21,215 nt of DNA from Prevotella sp. (GCA_017623335.1 JAGAPI010000282.1:1-21215), one strand, 5' to 3'; counted from the stretch's first letter, positions 1-8,572 are shown. Numbers and translations are program-made. Notes: generated by a model not told the origin, from the letters alone.

Positions 1-1999
1 GATGTCCGTTCTCGGGCATCGGCTTTCTGCCCATGTTCCTGCCGTTCACCGTCAGCTCCACCTCGTCGCAGTTGCTGTATACCCAGAGGTCGATTGTCTC
101 GCCCTCGTGTCCGGCGAGATTCCAGTGAGGCAGAATGTGCAGCACTGGCTCATCGGTCCACCAAGCCTTCAGATAATAAGCCTCGTCCTTTGGGAAGCCG
201 CAGTAGTCGAGGATTCCGAACTCCGAGCCCGTGGCAGGGAACTTCATAGGGTTGGGCTCGCCGCGATAGTCAAAGCCCGTCCAGAAGAAACATCCGGCAA
301 GATAATCGCGCGAGGCGTAGAATTTCCAGCCGCGCTCAATGCAGTTGTAGAGACTGTCGGGACCGTTCTTGCGGCGGTTGTGAGCCACCATGCGCCCCGT
401 GCCCGGCTCGTCGAAATACACTCCGCGGGTGCCGCAGCCCGTGGTCTCCTCGCTGCCGTAAGCCTTGCGCTGCGGATAGTTGGCGCGATGCTCCTCCACA
501 GGGTTCTGAAGAATATAGTTGTATCCGGCAACGTCAACGGGCACGAGGATATTTGGTCCGCCGCTCGTGGCGGCAGTCATCGGGCGCGAGGGATCGAAAC
601 GGTGGCAGTAGTCGCGCATGGTGGCAGCTATGCGCTCTCCCTTCTCGTCCCACTCTATGCCCCACTCCTCGTTGGCAATGCTCCAGAGAATCACGCTCGG
701 GTGGTTGCGGTCGCGCACAATCATGTCGCGGAGCTGACCGATGTGATAGTCGTTGATGCCGGCAAGGCGGTTTTCATCGATAACCAGAATGCCGAGGCTG
801 TCACAAACGTCGAGCATGGCGGGAGTCATGGGGTTGTGGCTTGAACGGTAGGCGTTGCAGCCCAGCTCTTTGAGTTTCTTTATGCGGTAAACCAACAGGG
901 CGTCGCTCATGCCCGCCCCTACTCCGGCGTGGTCCTGATGCATGTTCACTCCCTTTATCTTCAGCCGCTCGCCGTTGAGCAGCAGTCCGCGGTCGGCATC
1001 AAACTCCACCTTGCGTATTCCAAACTTAGTGTCCTTTGAGTCAATCACCTTGCCATTGCGGAGCAGTTCCGTCCTTACTATATATAAATAAGGTGTAGCC
1101 ACGCTCCAGAGGCGGGGATTTGTAACGGTCATCTGACTGTTGCGGTTTGTGAGTGTGCCCTGCGCCATGCAGCAGCCGCCCCACGGCTGGTCGCCGCTGG
1201 CTGCTATCTCCTTTCCTGCGGCATCTATCACGCTGTGGCGAATCTTGTAGGCGTTGTCTCCCGATGCAATGTCGAGTGCCGACGAGTTCTTGATGTCGGC
1301 AGCGATGTTGAGGCGCGCCGTGGTAAAGTCGCCGTTGAGATCGCAGCTCACAAATATTCCGTTTTCGGCAATGTGTACAGGATTGGTTACATTGAGCCAC
1401 ACATGGCGGTAGATGCCGCCGCCCTCGTAGAACCATCCTTCTTCAATCGAGGCATCGGCGCGGACACAGATGAGATTGTCACCGCCAAAGTTGATGTAGT
1501 CGGTGATGTCGAAGTTCTGAGAGACATAGCCGCTGGGATTGCCGCCGGCATAAAAGCCGTTCACCCAGATTTGCGCGTCGCGGAAAATGCCGTCGAAGGT
1601 TATTTCAAAATGCCTGCCGCGGTCGGCAGCGTCCACGGCGAAGGTCTTGCGATACCAGCCCACACTTGTCTCGGGGTACTTGAATCCCACGGTCTTATAG
1701 CCGTGGCTGTGGCTTGCCTCTCCGGCAAACGGCAGGTCGACAACGAAGTCGAATGGCACATTCACCCTTTTCCAGCCAGAGGCGTCGAACTTCGGCGAAT
1801 AAGGTCCGGTGTTGTGAATCGAGTTCGCCTTTGTGATGGAATTGAAATACTCGGTGCCGCAGCCGTAGTCCTTCTCAGGACTGCCGGCATTGCCGAAGGC
1901 AAACTGCCAGCCGGTATCTAAAAGTTTACGTTCGCGCTGCGCCATTGCTGTGAACGGTAGAGCGATAATGAGTGTTGATAATAGTAGTTTTTTGTTCAT
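1..1999 (-). CDS. Secreted glycoside hydrolase family 2 enzyme, beta-galactosidase-like (3' part outside window)
   Basis: The frame is open from the ATG at 1999 to the left edge, about 666 codons with no stop. The first 21 residues are a signal peptide (MNKKLLLSTLIIALPFTAMA, then Q), so the enzyme is exported, probably to the periplasm or cell surface. Order of domains: a jelly-roll sugar-binding domain at about 30-200 (DGIFRDAQIWVNG), an Ig-like domain at about 210-325, a TIM barrel from about 330 (KGVNMHQDHAG, NAYRSSHNP), and a C-terminal DUF4982-like segment (EPVLHILPHWN, ELTVNGRNMGRKP). The acid/base is E444 in IANEEW and the nucleophile is probably E517 in YGSEE; the 73-residue gap is like that of LacZ. 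Such enzymes cleave terminal beta-galactosides from plant or host glycans, but the exact substrate cannot be read here. tatD lies upstream on the same strand, 68 bases away. Confidence 0.9.
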   Translation of the reverse strand, partial: MNKKLLLSTLIIALPFTAMAQRERKLLDTGWQFAFGNAGSPEKDYGCGTEYFNSITKANSIHNTGPYSPKFDASGWKRVNVPFDFVVDLPFAGEASHSHGYKTVGFKYPETSVGWYRKTFAVDAADRGRHFEITFDGIFRDAQIWVNGFYAGGNPSGYVSQNFDITDYINFGGDNLICVRADASIEEGWFYEGGGIYRHVWLNVTNPVHIAENGIFVSCDLNGDFTTARLNIAADIKNSSALDIASGDNAYKIRHSVIDAAGKEIAASGDQPWGGCCMAQGTLTNRNSQMTVTNPRLWSVATPYLYIVRTELLRNGKVIDSKDTKFGIRKVEFDADRGLLLNGERLKIKGVNMHQDHAGVGAGMSDALLVYRIKKLKELGCNAYRSSHNPMTPAMLDVCDSLGILVIDENRLAGINDYHIGQLRDMIVRDRNHPSVILWSIANEEWGIEWDEKGERIAATMRDYCHRFDPSRPMTAATSGGPNILVPVDVAGYNYILQNPVEEHRANYPQRKAYGSEETTGCGTRGVYFDEPGTGRMVAHNRRKNGPDSLYNCIERGWKFYASRDYLAGCFFWTGFDYRGEPNPMKFPATGSEFGILDYCGFPKDEAYYLKAWWTDEPVLHILPHWNLAGHEGETIDLWVYSNCDEVELTVNGRNMGRKPMPENGH

Positions 2000-2024
2000 A
2001 ATGGTTATATATAATAATGTATTA

Positions 2025-2087
2025 GTCAGTTCTTAGCCGGAAGAAGTCAGTTCTTAGCCATAGAAAGTCAGTTTTTTGCCAAGGGAA
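2025..2087 (-). repeat. Three tandem 21-bp units spanning the tatD stop codon
   Basis: On the plus strand the core GTCAGTTCTTAGCC begins at 2025 and 2046, and a variant GTCAGTTTTTTGCC begins at 2067, so the period is exactly 21 bases. Read on the minus strand in the tatD frame, each unit is a heptad ending AKN followed by TGA: FPLAKN-stop, LSMAKN-stop, LLPAKN-stop. The first copy is the real end of the protein; the other two lie in the 3' untranslated region towards the GH2 gene. Confidence 0.85.
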
Positions 2088-2871
2088 AAATCCTCAGGGC
2101 GTTGGCTGTGGTCTGCTCAGCCACCTTTTCTTCCGGCAGTTCCAGCGCTTCGGCAAGCCTTTGCAGCACACAGGCAGTGAAGGCACTCTCGTTACGCTTG
2201 CCGCGGTGGGGAACGGGAGCCATGTACGGGCTGTCGGTCTCCAAGACTATGCGGTCGAGGGGAATTGTCCTCACCACTTCGGGCAGATGGCTTTTCTTGA
2301 ATGTCAGCACACCGCCGATGCCCAGACAGAAGTTGGAGAACTGGAGCAGTTCGGCAGCTTCCTTCTCGTTGCCCGTGAAGCAATGGAACACTCCGCCGGG
2401 CAGGTCGTCCCGGTACTTCTTCATCAGCCTCACCATCTCCGCCTGCGCCTTGCGGCAGTGAATCATCAGCGGCAGCCGCGTCTCCACCGACCACTGTATC
2501 TGGCGTTCAAACGCCTGCAGCTGCTCGTCGGCAAACTCGCGGCTCCAGTAATAGTCAAGCCCAACCTCGCCGATGGCTATGAAACGTGGATTTCCGGCAT
2601 CGGCGTTGGAGAGATTTTTATCAAGAATACTCCGCATAGAGTCCAGCACATCGCTCCAGTCCGCCTTAACTTCCTCGGGGTGCAGCCCAATCATGGGATA
2701 GGCAAATTCCGGGAAGAGGTGGCAAGTGGCAAGTACGGTGTCGACCGACGGCAGATGTATTGCAGGCACGAAAACCTTGCCGATGCCGGCTTCACGCGCA
2801 CGCTCTACCACAAGGTCAAGGTCTTCGGCAAATTCCTCACCGTCGAGGTGGGTGTGGGTGTCAATTATCAT
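2068..2871 (-). CDS. TatD-family metal-dependent hydrolase
   Basis: At 267 residues this has the full length of a TatD-family protein. These are cytoplasmic TIM-barrel hydrolases; E. coli TatD and YcfH relatives act as metal-dependent 3'-5' exonucleases or deoxyribonucleases. The metal ligands are all visible: H6 and H8 in DTHTHLD, E102 in EVGLDYY, H138 in MIHCRK, H163 in VFHCFTG and D213 in ETDSPYMAP. The start at 2871 gives the usual MIIDTHTHLD opening. The gene begins seven bases after the stop of the polyprenyl synthase gene and is very likely co-transcribed with it. The last seven codons, stop included, are repeated twice downstream. The cellular substrate is not deducible. Confidence 0.93.
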   Translation of the reverse strand: MIIDTHTHLDGEEFAEDLDLVVERAREAGIGKVFVPAIHLPSVDTVLATCHLFPEFAYPMIGLHPEEVKADWSDVLDSMRSILDKNLSNADAGNPRFIAIGEVGLDYYWSREFADEQLQAFERQIQWSVETRLPLMIHCRKAQAEMVRLMKKYRDDLPGGVFHCFTGNEKEAAELLQFSNFCLGIGGVLTFKKSHLPEVVRTIPLDRIVLETDSPYMAPVPHRGKRNESAFTACVLQRLAEALELPEEKVAEQTTANALRIFPLAKN

Positions 2872-2878
2872 ATTCAGC

Positions 2879-3850
2879 TTACTTCTTTCTTTTCATCAGA
2901 CGGTCGGAATAGTCCATCAGTTCCAGCTTTCTTTCCGGCGCCACGCTTACGGCATCGAGGTAAGTCTTGGCACGGTTGAAGTAATACTCAATCTTCTCCT
3001 CGCACAGTGCGCGGATGCCTATCTCGTCGTAGATTTTGGTGACGGCGGCAATCTTCTCATTGCGGTCAAAAGTCTTGGCGCTGATCCATTTGTCGAGTTC
3101 GGCGCGCTGCTCCTTGTTGGCACGGTTGCAGGCGTTGATGAGCATGAAAGTCTTCTTGTTGCTGGTGATGTCGCCGCCCACAGCCTTTCCGAACACCTTG
3201 GGGTCGCCATACACATCAAGCAGGTCGTCCTGCAGCTGGAAAGCCAAGCCAATCTGCTCGCCAAACTTATAAAGATTATCCTGATCGCTCTCGGGAGCGT
3301 CCGCCATGATGGCGCCAATCTTCGTGGCGCAGGCAAGCAGCACGCTGGTCTTCAGGCGTATCATCTCGATATATTCTTCCTCTGTCACGTCATTGCGTGT
3401 CTCGAAGTCCATGTCATACTGCTGTCCCTCGCCTATCTCAAGGGCAGTCTCGGTAAACAGCTCTATCACCGGCTTCAACTTGTCCTGCGGACACTGTGCC
3501 ATGCGCTGATAAGCCATCACGAGCATTGAGTCGCCCGAAAGGATAGCCGTGTTGGCGTTCCACTTCTTATGTACCGTGGGCATGCCGCGGCGCACGTCGG
3601 CATTGTCCATCAGGTCGTCGTGCAGCAGTGTGTAGTTGTGATAAGTCTCCAAGGCACAAGCCTGCATGAGAATGCGCTTGGGATCCTCTTTATACAGATT
3701 GTAGGCAAGAAGCATCAGCACAGGGCGTATGCGCTTGCCGCCTATTGAGAGCACATATTTTATCGGCTCATAAATCGACTCTGGTTTACGGTCGTAAGGC
3801 AAACGGGAGATAAATTCCTCAACAGCCTTCAGTATTTCATCTACTTTCAT
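2879..3850 (-). CDS. Short-chain polyprenyl diphosphate synthase (farnesyl/geranylgeranyl type)
   Basis: A 323-residue cytosolic isoprenoid chain-elongating enzyme, condensing isopentenyl diphosphate with an allylic diphosphate. The family hallmarks are present: GGKRIRP at 37-43, the first Asp-rich motif DDLMD at 78-82 followed by RRG, and the second motif LQDDLLD with Asp at 208, 209 and 212. The first motif is the uninserted DDxxD form with Tyr at the fifth position before it. In the family this points to a short product (C15-C20), but product length is an inference. The ATG at 3850 lies just after an A/T-rich run. tatD follows seven bases downstream. It is an ispA-like gene in function; I have not assigned a symbol because the exact product is unsettled. 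Confidence 0.92.
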   Translation of the reverse strand: MKVDEILKAVEEFISRLPYDRKPESIYEPIKYVLSIGGKRIRPVLMLLAYNLYKEDPKRILMQACALETYHNYTLLHDDLMDNADVRRGMPTVHKKWNANTAILSGDSMLVMAYQRMAQCPQDKLKPVIELFTETALEIGEGQQYDMDFETRNDVTEEEYIEMIRLKTSVLLACATKIGAIMADAPESDQDNLYKFGEQIGLAFQLQDDLLDVYGDPKVFGKAVGGDITSNKKTFMLINACNRANKEQRAELDKWISAKTFDRNEKIAAVTKIYDEIGIRALCEEKIEYYFNRAKTYLDAVSVAPERKLELMDYSDRLMKRKK

Positions 3851-3900
3851 GTTTTTTTATTATTTTTTTCTTGGTTTTTTCTATATTTTTTTAAGGGGCA

Positions 3901-3963
3901 ATGGGGCTTATGGGGCTCATTGGGCCTATAGGGCTTATCAGGCTAATGGAACCTATGGGCATT
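3901..3963. repeat. Degenerate 9-bp tandem repeat, about seven units
   Basis: From 3901 the plus strand divides into nine-base units: ATGGGGCTT, ATGGGGCTC, ATTGGGCCT, ATAGGGCTT, ATCAGGCTA, ATGGAACCT, ATGGGCATT. It fills most of the gap between the tonB stop and the prenyl synthase start. It contains the palindrome CCTATAGG but makes no good hairpin with a U-tract, so I do not call it a terminator. Confidence 0.85.
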
Positions 3964-3970
3964 ATCTCCC

Positions 3971-4681
3971 TCAAAGCCTAAACCATACTGGAATCACCAC
4001 CCGTGTGCGGCATGGCTTGTCGTTCTGCACGCCGGGCTTCCAGTCGGGCATCATCCGAATGACGCGCAGCGCCTCGCGGTCAAGCTGCGGGTCAACAGAT
4101 TTAATAACCTTTATGTCGCTAACCTTACCGTTGGTGTTAATGTCGAACTGCACAACCACCCTACCCTGCTTTTTCCTGCGCTGGGCGCTCTCGGGATAAA
4201 TCAGATTCTTTGTGAGCCACTTCATCATCTCAACGGCACCGCCTGGAAACTGCGGCAGCTCCTCCATGACATGAAAATTCAGCGGATTGTCCTTGTCCAC
4301 GGCTATCGGCGACAGGGCTGTCTCGGGAGTTTTGTCCTGAACCTCCTCCTTGCCGGCATCCTCGTCGTCACCGCCAGCCGACGGGTCCTTGGCTATTTCC
4401 TCTGGCACGGCAGTATTTTCCTCTGCCGCCACAATATTGTCGCTTTGGGCTTCCTTGCTTTTCTCTTTCAGTGCCACCATATTTTGCACGGGCATCACCG
4501 GCTGTATCTCAAGTTCCTCGACAAAAGCGCCATCGGCATCGTCGGCAGTATCATCGTCAACAATGCTGTAAGATAACTCAAGCGCAACAAACAGCAGCGA
4601 CATGGCAACAACCACACCGATGAGAAACGCCATCATCCGGTATTGCTCTACGTCAGCCTTCTTTGTCTTTCTTAACTCCAT
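3971..4681 (-). CDS. TonB-family energy transducer with acidic linker
   Basis: A 236-residue inner-membrane protein. It has a short basic cytosolic N-terminus (MELRKTKKAD), one membrane segment at about 17-39, a periplasmic linker at about 41-135, and a C-terminal TonB domain at about 143-236 (FPGGAVEMMKWL, YPESAQRRKKQGRV, VVQFDINTNGKV, WKPGVQNDKP). TonB proteins couple the proton-motive force, through ExbB and ExbD, to SusC-like and other outer-membrane transporters. No exbB or exbD is in the window. The linker is rich in Asp and Glu rather than the usual Pro-Lys/Pro-Glu repeats, so its periplasmic reach is probably short. A Bacteroidetes-type -7 element lies on this strand at 4746-4739. Several TonB paralogues are normal in this group, so the partner transporter is unknown. 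Confidence 0.88.
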   Translation of the reverse strand: MELRKTKKADVEQYRMMAFLIGVVVAMSLLFVALELSYSIVDDDTADDADGAFVEELEIQPVMPVQNMVALKEKSKEAQSDNIVAAEENTAVPEEIAKDPSAGGDDEDAGKEEVQDKTPETALSPIAVDKDNPLNFHVMEELPQFPGGAVEMMKWLTKNLIYPESAQRRKKQGRVVVQFDINTNGKVSDIKVIKSVDPQLDREALRVIRMMPDWKPGVQNDKPCRTRVVIPVWFRL

Positions 4682-4738
4682 TGCAAAATAATTTTATATT
4701 TTCTCCGTTATTTTGAATAACAAAAACATTTTATGGTG

Positions 4739-4746
4739 CAAAAATA
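4739..4746 (-). promoter_or_regulatory. Probable -7 promoter element for tonB
   Basis: On the minus strand the bases read TATTTTTG, matching TAnnTTTG. The predicted transcript start would be near 4732, giving a leader of about 50 bases before the ATG at 4681. No clean TTTG is found 19-21 bases upstream, so only half of the consensus is seen. Confidence 0.5.
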
Positions 4747-4769
4747 CTCATTTTTTGCGAAAAAAGCTG

Positions 4770-4777
4770 TATCTTTG
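4770..4777 (+). promoter_or_regulatory. Probable -7 promoter element for porQ
   Basis: TATCTTTG matches TAnnTTTG and would start a transcript near 4784, about 16 bases before the porQ ATG. The only nearby TTTG (4754-4757) is 12 bases upstream, shorter than the usual 19-21, so the -33 box is weak or absent. The element lies 23 bases from the tonB -7 element of the opposite strand. Confidence 0.5.
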
Positions 4778-4799
4778 CACCACAAATTAAAGAGAACGC

Positions 4800-5750
4800 A
4801 TGAAAAAAGTTGTTTTTATAATATATTTGTCACTTCTTGCCTTGATTTCGCACGGGCAAGAGAGCGAAACCGTATACAACTTTCTGCGACTGCCGGCAAG
4901 TGCTCATGTTGCGGCTCTCGGAGGCGACATCATAAGCTTGCCCGAGGACGATGCCAACATGATTTTCCACAATCCTGCACTTATAAGTAATGTAAGCGAC
5001 AAGAGCATCACATTAAACTATATGACTTACATGGAAGGATGCAAAACCGCCTCAGCGGCATTCGTGAAAGCCGTAGGCGACAAAGGCACATGGGGAGTGA
5101 TGGCGCAATATATGGACTACGGCAGCATGAAGCAGACCACTTCCGACAACATACAGCTTGGCACGTTCAGCGCAAAGGACATAATGGTTGGAGGCACGTT
5201 CTCATATCTTCTTTCGGAAAAAATATGCGGAGGTGTGACGGCAAAGTTCATTTCATCATCAATTGCCGGATATAATTCACTCGGTGTAGGCGTTGACCTT
5301 GGACTGAACTACTACAACACCGACCTTGACCTGTCACTGTCGCTCGTGGCAAAGAACCTTGGCGGACAGATAAAGGCATACGAGGACGAGTTTGAGAAAA
5401 TTCCCTTCGACCTGCAACTTGGCGTAAGCAAGCAGATATTACAGTCGCCCTTCAGGCTGTCGGCAGCATTCACCCGGCTGCACGACTGGAAAGGACCGCT
5501 GAAGAACCACCTGCAGCTGGGCGTCGACCTGCAGCTCGGCAACACCATATACATTGCCGGAGGATACAATTTCCGCCGTACCGACGAAATGACCATATCC
5601 GACAGCGTGGAAGACACCGAGAGCAGCCACGGAGCAGGGCTTTCGTTCGGAGCGGGTCTGCAGTTGGAAAGGTTCAAGCTTAATGTGGCATACGCAAAAT
5701 ATCATGTCAGCGCACCGTCGCTGATGATAAACTTAGAATATACTTTGTAA
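4800..5750 (+). CDS. porQ: Type IX secretion system protein PorQ
   Basis: A 316-residue outer-membrane protein. The first 20 residues are a signal peptide (MKKVVFIIYLSLLALISHG, then Q). The mature part is all beta-rich, with the N-terminal pattern of the PorV/PorQ group of FadL-like barrels: FLRLPASAHVAALGG at about 28-42 and NMIFHNPALI at about 53-62. The C-terminus (SLMINLEYTL) ends in an aromatic/Leu beta-strand. PorQ is a component of the Bacteroidetes type IX system that exports proteins with a C-terminal sorting domain; its place next to cmk is familiar in this group. The gene is 78 bases upstream of cmk and is transcribed away from tonB. A related UPF0164/PorV-like role is the main alternative. 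Confidence 0.85.
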   Translation: MKKVVFIIYLSLLALISHGQESETVYNFLRLPASAHVAALGGDIISLPEDDANMIFHNPALISNVSDKSITLNYMTYMEGCKTASAAFVKAVGDKGTWGVMAQYMDYGSMKQTTSDNIQLGTFSAKDIMVGGTFSYLLSEKICGGVTAKFISSSIAGYNSLGVGVDLGLNYYNTDLDLSLSLVAKNLGGQIKAYEDEFEKIPFDLQLGVSKQILQSPFRLSAAFTRLHDWKGPLKNHLQLGVDLQLGNTIYIAGGYNFRRTDEMTISDSVEDTESSHGAGLSFGAGLQLERFKLNVAYAKYHVSAPSLMINLEYTL

Positions 5751-5828
5751 AAAACTGATTACAAAAGAGATATTGACATATCAGTAAAGTCAGACTTTAA
5801 AATAAAAGATTAAACAAAAAATAAGCAA

Positions 5829-6518
5829 ATGAAAAAAATAACGATAGCCATAGACGGACACTCGTCGTGCGGCAAAAGCACTATGGCAAAAGACCTGGCA
5901 TCTGAAGTAGGATATATATATGTGGACACCGGCGCGATGTACCGCACGGTGACACTGTTTGCCATCATCAACAATATGTTCGACAACGAGGGGAACATAG
6001 CGGCTGACAAACTGTGCGCCAATCTTGACAAGATGGTGTTTGAGTTCCGCCTCAACGCGGAAGGGCGCCCCGAGGCATGGCTCAACGGCGAAAACGTGGA
6101 AAAGCGCATACGCACAATGGAAGTGTCATCAAAGGTGAGTCAGGTGGCTGCCATTCCTGAGGTGCGCAGCAAACTGGTGGCACTGCAACAGGAGATGGGC
6201 AAGAACAAGGGCGTGGTAATGGACGGCCGCGACATCGGTACGACGGTGTTTCCCGATGCCGAGCTGAAGATTTTCGTAACGGCATCGGCTGAAGTGAGGG
6301 CACAGCGCCGGTATGACGAACTGAAGGCAAAGGGCATGCCTGCCGACTATGAAGAGATAAAGCACAACGTGGAGGAGCGCGACTATATGGACAGCCACCG
6401 CAAGGTGTCGCCACTGCGCAAGGCTGGCGATGCCATAGAACTGGACAACAGCAACATGAGCATTGCCGAACAGAAGCAGTGGCTCATGGAAAAATTCAAA
6501 GAGAAAGTTGCACAATAG
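5829..6518 (+). CDS. cmk: Cytidylate kinase
   Basis: A 229-residue cytosolic enzyme that phosphorylates CMP and dCMP with ATP, feeding CTP and dCTP synthesis. The P-loop is GHSSCGKST at 10-18, with Ser and Cys in the variable places. The family block [10 protein letters not shown] follows at 33-42. Further on are [16 protein letters not shown], the Arg-rich lid ([12 protein letters not shown]) and the C-terminal [16 protein letters not shown] motif. The length fits bacterial CMP kinases. The stop is three bases before the start of the ABC-F gene, so the two are translated from one message, and porQ is likely part of the same unit. Confidence 0.96.
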   Translation: MKKITIAIDGHSSCGKSTMAKDLASEVGYIYVDTGAMYRTVTLFAIINNMFDNEGNIAADKLCANLDKMVFEFRLNAEGRPEAWLNGENVEKRIRTMEVSSKVSQVAAIPEVRSKLVALQQEMGKNKGVVMDGRDIGTTVFPDAELKIFVTASAEVRAQRRYDELKAKGMPADYEEIKHNVEERDYMDSHRKVSPLRKAGDAIELDNSNMSIAEQKQWLMEKFKEKVAQ

Positions 6519-6521
6519 GAA

Positions 6522-8504
6522 ATGATTTCGGTAGAAGGATTGAAAGTGGAATTTGGCGTAAAGCCACTGTTCCAGGATGCAAGTTTTGTAATAAACGACA
6601 AAGACAGGATAGCACTGGTGGGCAAGAACGGAGCCGGAAAGTCGACCATGCTCAAGATTCTATGCGGCAAGCAGAAGCCCACGGCGGGCAACGTTGCCGT
6701 ACCCACCGACATCACCGTGGGCTATCTGCCTCAGGTGATGATACTGCAGGACGACACCACCGTGGTGGAAGAAGCGCGCAAGGCATTCAGCAACGTGGCA
6801 GAGATGGCTGCAAAGGTGGAACAGCTGAGCAAACAGATGGAGGAGCGCACCGACTATGAAAGCGAGGACTACATGGCTCTGGTGGAACGCTACTCGCTGG
6901 CTCACGACCGCTACATGATGATGGGAGCCGAGAACTGCGAGGCAGAAATAGAGCGTATTCTCGTGGGACTTGGCTTTCTGCGCACCGACTTCAGCCGCTC
7001 CACAAGCGAGTTCAGCGGCGGCTGGCGTATGCGCATCGAGCTGGCAAAGCTGCTGTTGCAGCGCCCTGACGTGCTGCTGCTCGACGAGCCCACAAACCAC
7101 CTCGACATAGAGAGTATCCAGTGGCTGGAGCAGTTTCTTGCCCAGTCGGCAAAGGCTGTGGTGCTGGTGAGCCACGACCGCGCCTTCATTAACAATGTGT
7201 GCAACCGCACTCTGGAGATAAGCTGCGGCAAGGTGATTGACTACAGGGTGAAATACGACGAATACGTAGTACTACGCAAGGAACGCCGCGAACAACAGCT
7301 GAGGGCATACGAGAACCAGCAGAAGGAGATAGCTGACATGAAGGACTTCATAGAGCGTTTCCGCTACAAGCCGACTAAGGCTGTACAGGTGCAGAGCCGC
7401 ATCAAACAGCTGGAAAAGATTGTGCCGATAGAGATTGATGACATCGACACAAGCAGTCTGCGGCTGAAATTCCCGCCATGCCTGCGAAGCGGCGACTTTC
7501 CGATAATATGCGACGATGTGCGCAAGGACTACGGCAGCCATACAGTGTTCGACCACGTGACATTCACGATAAAGCGCGGTGAAAAGGTTGCATTCGTGGG
7601 CAAGAACGGCGAGGGAAAGTCAACCCTTGTGAAATGTATCATGGGAGAAATACCGTTTACAGGCACTTTGAAGATTGGGCACAACGTACAGTTGGGATAT
7701 TTTGCGCAGAACCAGGCACAGCTGCTCGACGAGAACATATCGGTGTTCGACACCATCGACTATGCTGCAAAAGGTGAGATGCGCCTGAAAATAAACGATA
7801 TTCTCGGAGCGTTTATGTTTGGCGGCGAGGCTTCGGAAAAGAAAGTTAAGGTGCTCAGCGGAGGCGAGCGCAGCCGATTGGCAATGATTCGCCTGCTGCT
7901 CGACCCTGTAAACCTGCTGATACTCGACGAGCCTACCAATCACCTCGACATGCAGTCGAAGGATGTACTGAAGGAAGCCATAAAGGCTTTCGACGGCACA
8001 GCCATCATAGTGAGCCACGACCGCGAGTTTCTTGACGGACTGGTGGACAAAGTCTATGAATTTGGTGGAGGAGTGGTGAAAGAGCACCTCGGAGGTATCT
8101 ACGACTTCCTGCACAACAGAAATATAGCATCGCTTGACGAACTGAACAGGAAACAAGCGAATGGCGACTCCCAATCGGCGATTTCCAACTCTAAATCGGC
8201 GATTCCCTGTGTTAAATCAACGATTGGTGATGAACAGGAACAGCCCTCCACTGCCAAACAGGCGTATGCCGACCACAAGGAACAACAGAAAAAGATACGC
8301 AAGGCAGAACGCGCCGTAGAAGAGTCGGAAAAGAAAATTGCAGAACTGGAAACACGGCTCAAGCAACTTGACGAACAGCTGTGCAAACCGGAAAACGCAG
8401 CAAATATGGATTTGGTCAATGACTACACCTCGACAAAAGAAAAGCTTGACAAAGAGGTGGAGAATTGGGAAAAGCTGAGTGAAGAATTGGAATCGATAAT
8501 ATAA
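6522..8504 (+). CDS. ABC-F family ATPase (ribosome-associated type)
   Basis: A soluble 660-residue protein with two ATP-binding cassettes and no membrane segments, the ABC-F layout. Cassette 1: Walker A GKNGAGKST at 34-42, signature SGGW at 165-168, Walker B LLLDEPTNHLD with E189. Cassette 2: GKNGEGKST at 360-368, LSGGER at 445-450, LILDEPTNHLD with E470. Between them, at about 240-300, is the charged helical interdomain linker. After about residue 575 a coiled coil runs to the end (KKIRKAERAVEESEKKIAEL). ABC-F proteins act at the ribosome, as translation factors or as protection against antibiotics; nothing here decides which, and the housekeeping setting favours the former. The segment at about 545-572 is encoded by a 21-bp tandem repeat and is probably a neutral insertion. 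Transcription ends at the hairpin at 8573-8607. Confidence 0.93.
   Translation: MISVEGLKVEFGVKPLFQDASFVINDKDRIALVGKNGAGKSTMLKILCGKQKPTAGNVAVPTDITVGYLPQVMILQDDTTVVEEARKAFSNVAEMAAKVEQLSKQMEERTDYESEDYMALVERYSLAHDRYMMMGAENCEAEIERILVGLGFLRTDFSRSTSEFSGGWRMRIELAKLLLQRPDVLLLDEPTNHLDIESIQWLEQFLAQSAKAVVLVSHDRAFINNVCNRTLEISCGKVIDYRVKYDEYVVLRKERREQQLRAYENQQKEIADMKDFIERFRYKPTKAVQVQSRIKQLEKIVPIEIDDIDTSSLRLKFPPCLRSGDFPIICDDVRKDYGSHTVFDHVTFTIKRGEKVAFVGKNGEGKSTLVKCIMGEIPFTGTLKIGHNVQLGYFAQNQAQLLDENISVFDTIDYAAKGEMRLKINDILGAFMFGGEASEKKVKVLSGGERSRLAMIRLLLDPVNLLILDEPTNHLDMQSKDVLKEAIKAFDGTAIIVSHDREFLDGLVDKVYEFGGGVVKEHLGGIYDFLHNRNIASLDELNRKQANGDSQSAISNSKSAIPCVKSTIGDEQEQPSTAKQAYADHKEQQKKIRKAERAVEESEKKIAELETRLKQLDEQLCKPENAANMDLVNDYTSTKEKLDKEVENWEKLSEELESII
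8152..8235 (+). repeat. In-frame 21-bp tandem repeat in the ABC-F gene
   Basis: The core AATCGGCGATT starts at 8173 and 8194, and a variant AATCAACGATT starts at 8215, an exact 21-bp period. A fourth, decayed unit may precede them from 8152. The repeat encodes heptads such as NSKSAIP in the linker between the second cassette and the C-terminal coiled coil, and keeps the frame. The core is an 11-base palindrome around one central base. Confidence 0.8.
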
Positions 8505-8572
8505 AACAAGAACGAAAATCACTCGCTTTTCATCATTTACGTAACACTAATTTTGCAAATATTTGAAAAAAG

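Noticed and set aside
2..844. 280-codon plus-strand open frame at the left edge
   Set aside because: It is the mirror of the GH2 gene, which has a signal peptide, domain motifs and catalytic Glu residues on the minus strand.
2161..2979. 272-codon plus-strand open frame
   Set aside because: It runs antisense through tatD, whose metal ligands are all present, and into the prenyl synthase gene; its own product shows no family features.
3840..3900. Terminator from the T-rich run ahead of the prenyl synthase gene
   Set aside because: The T-runs have no paired G/C-rich arms before them on either strand.
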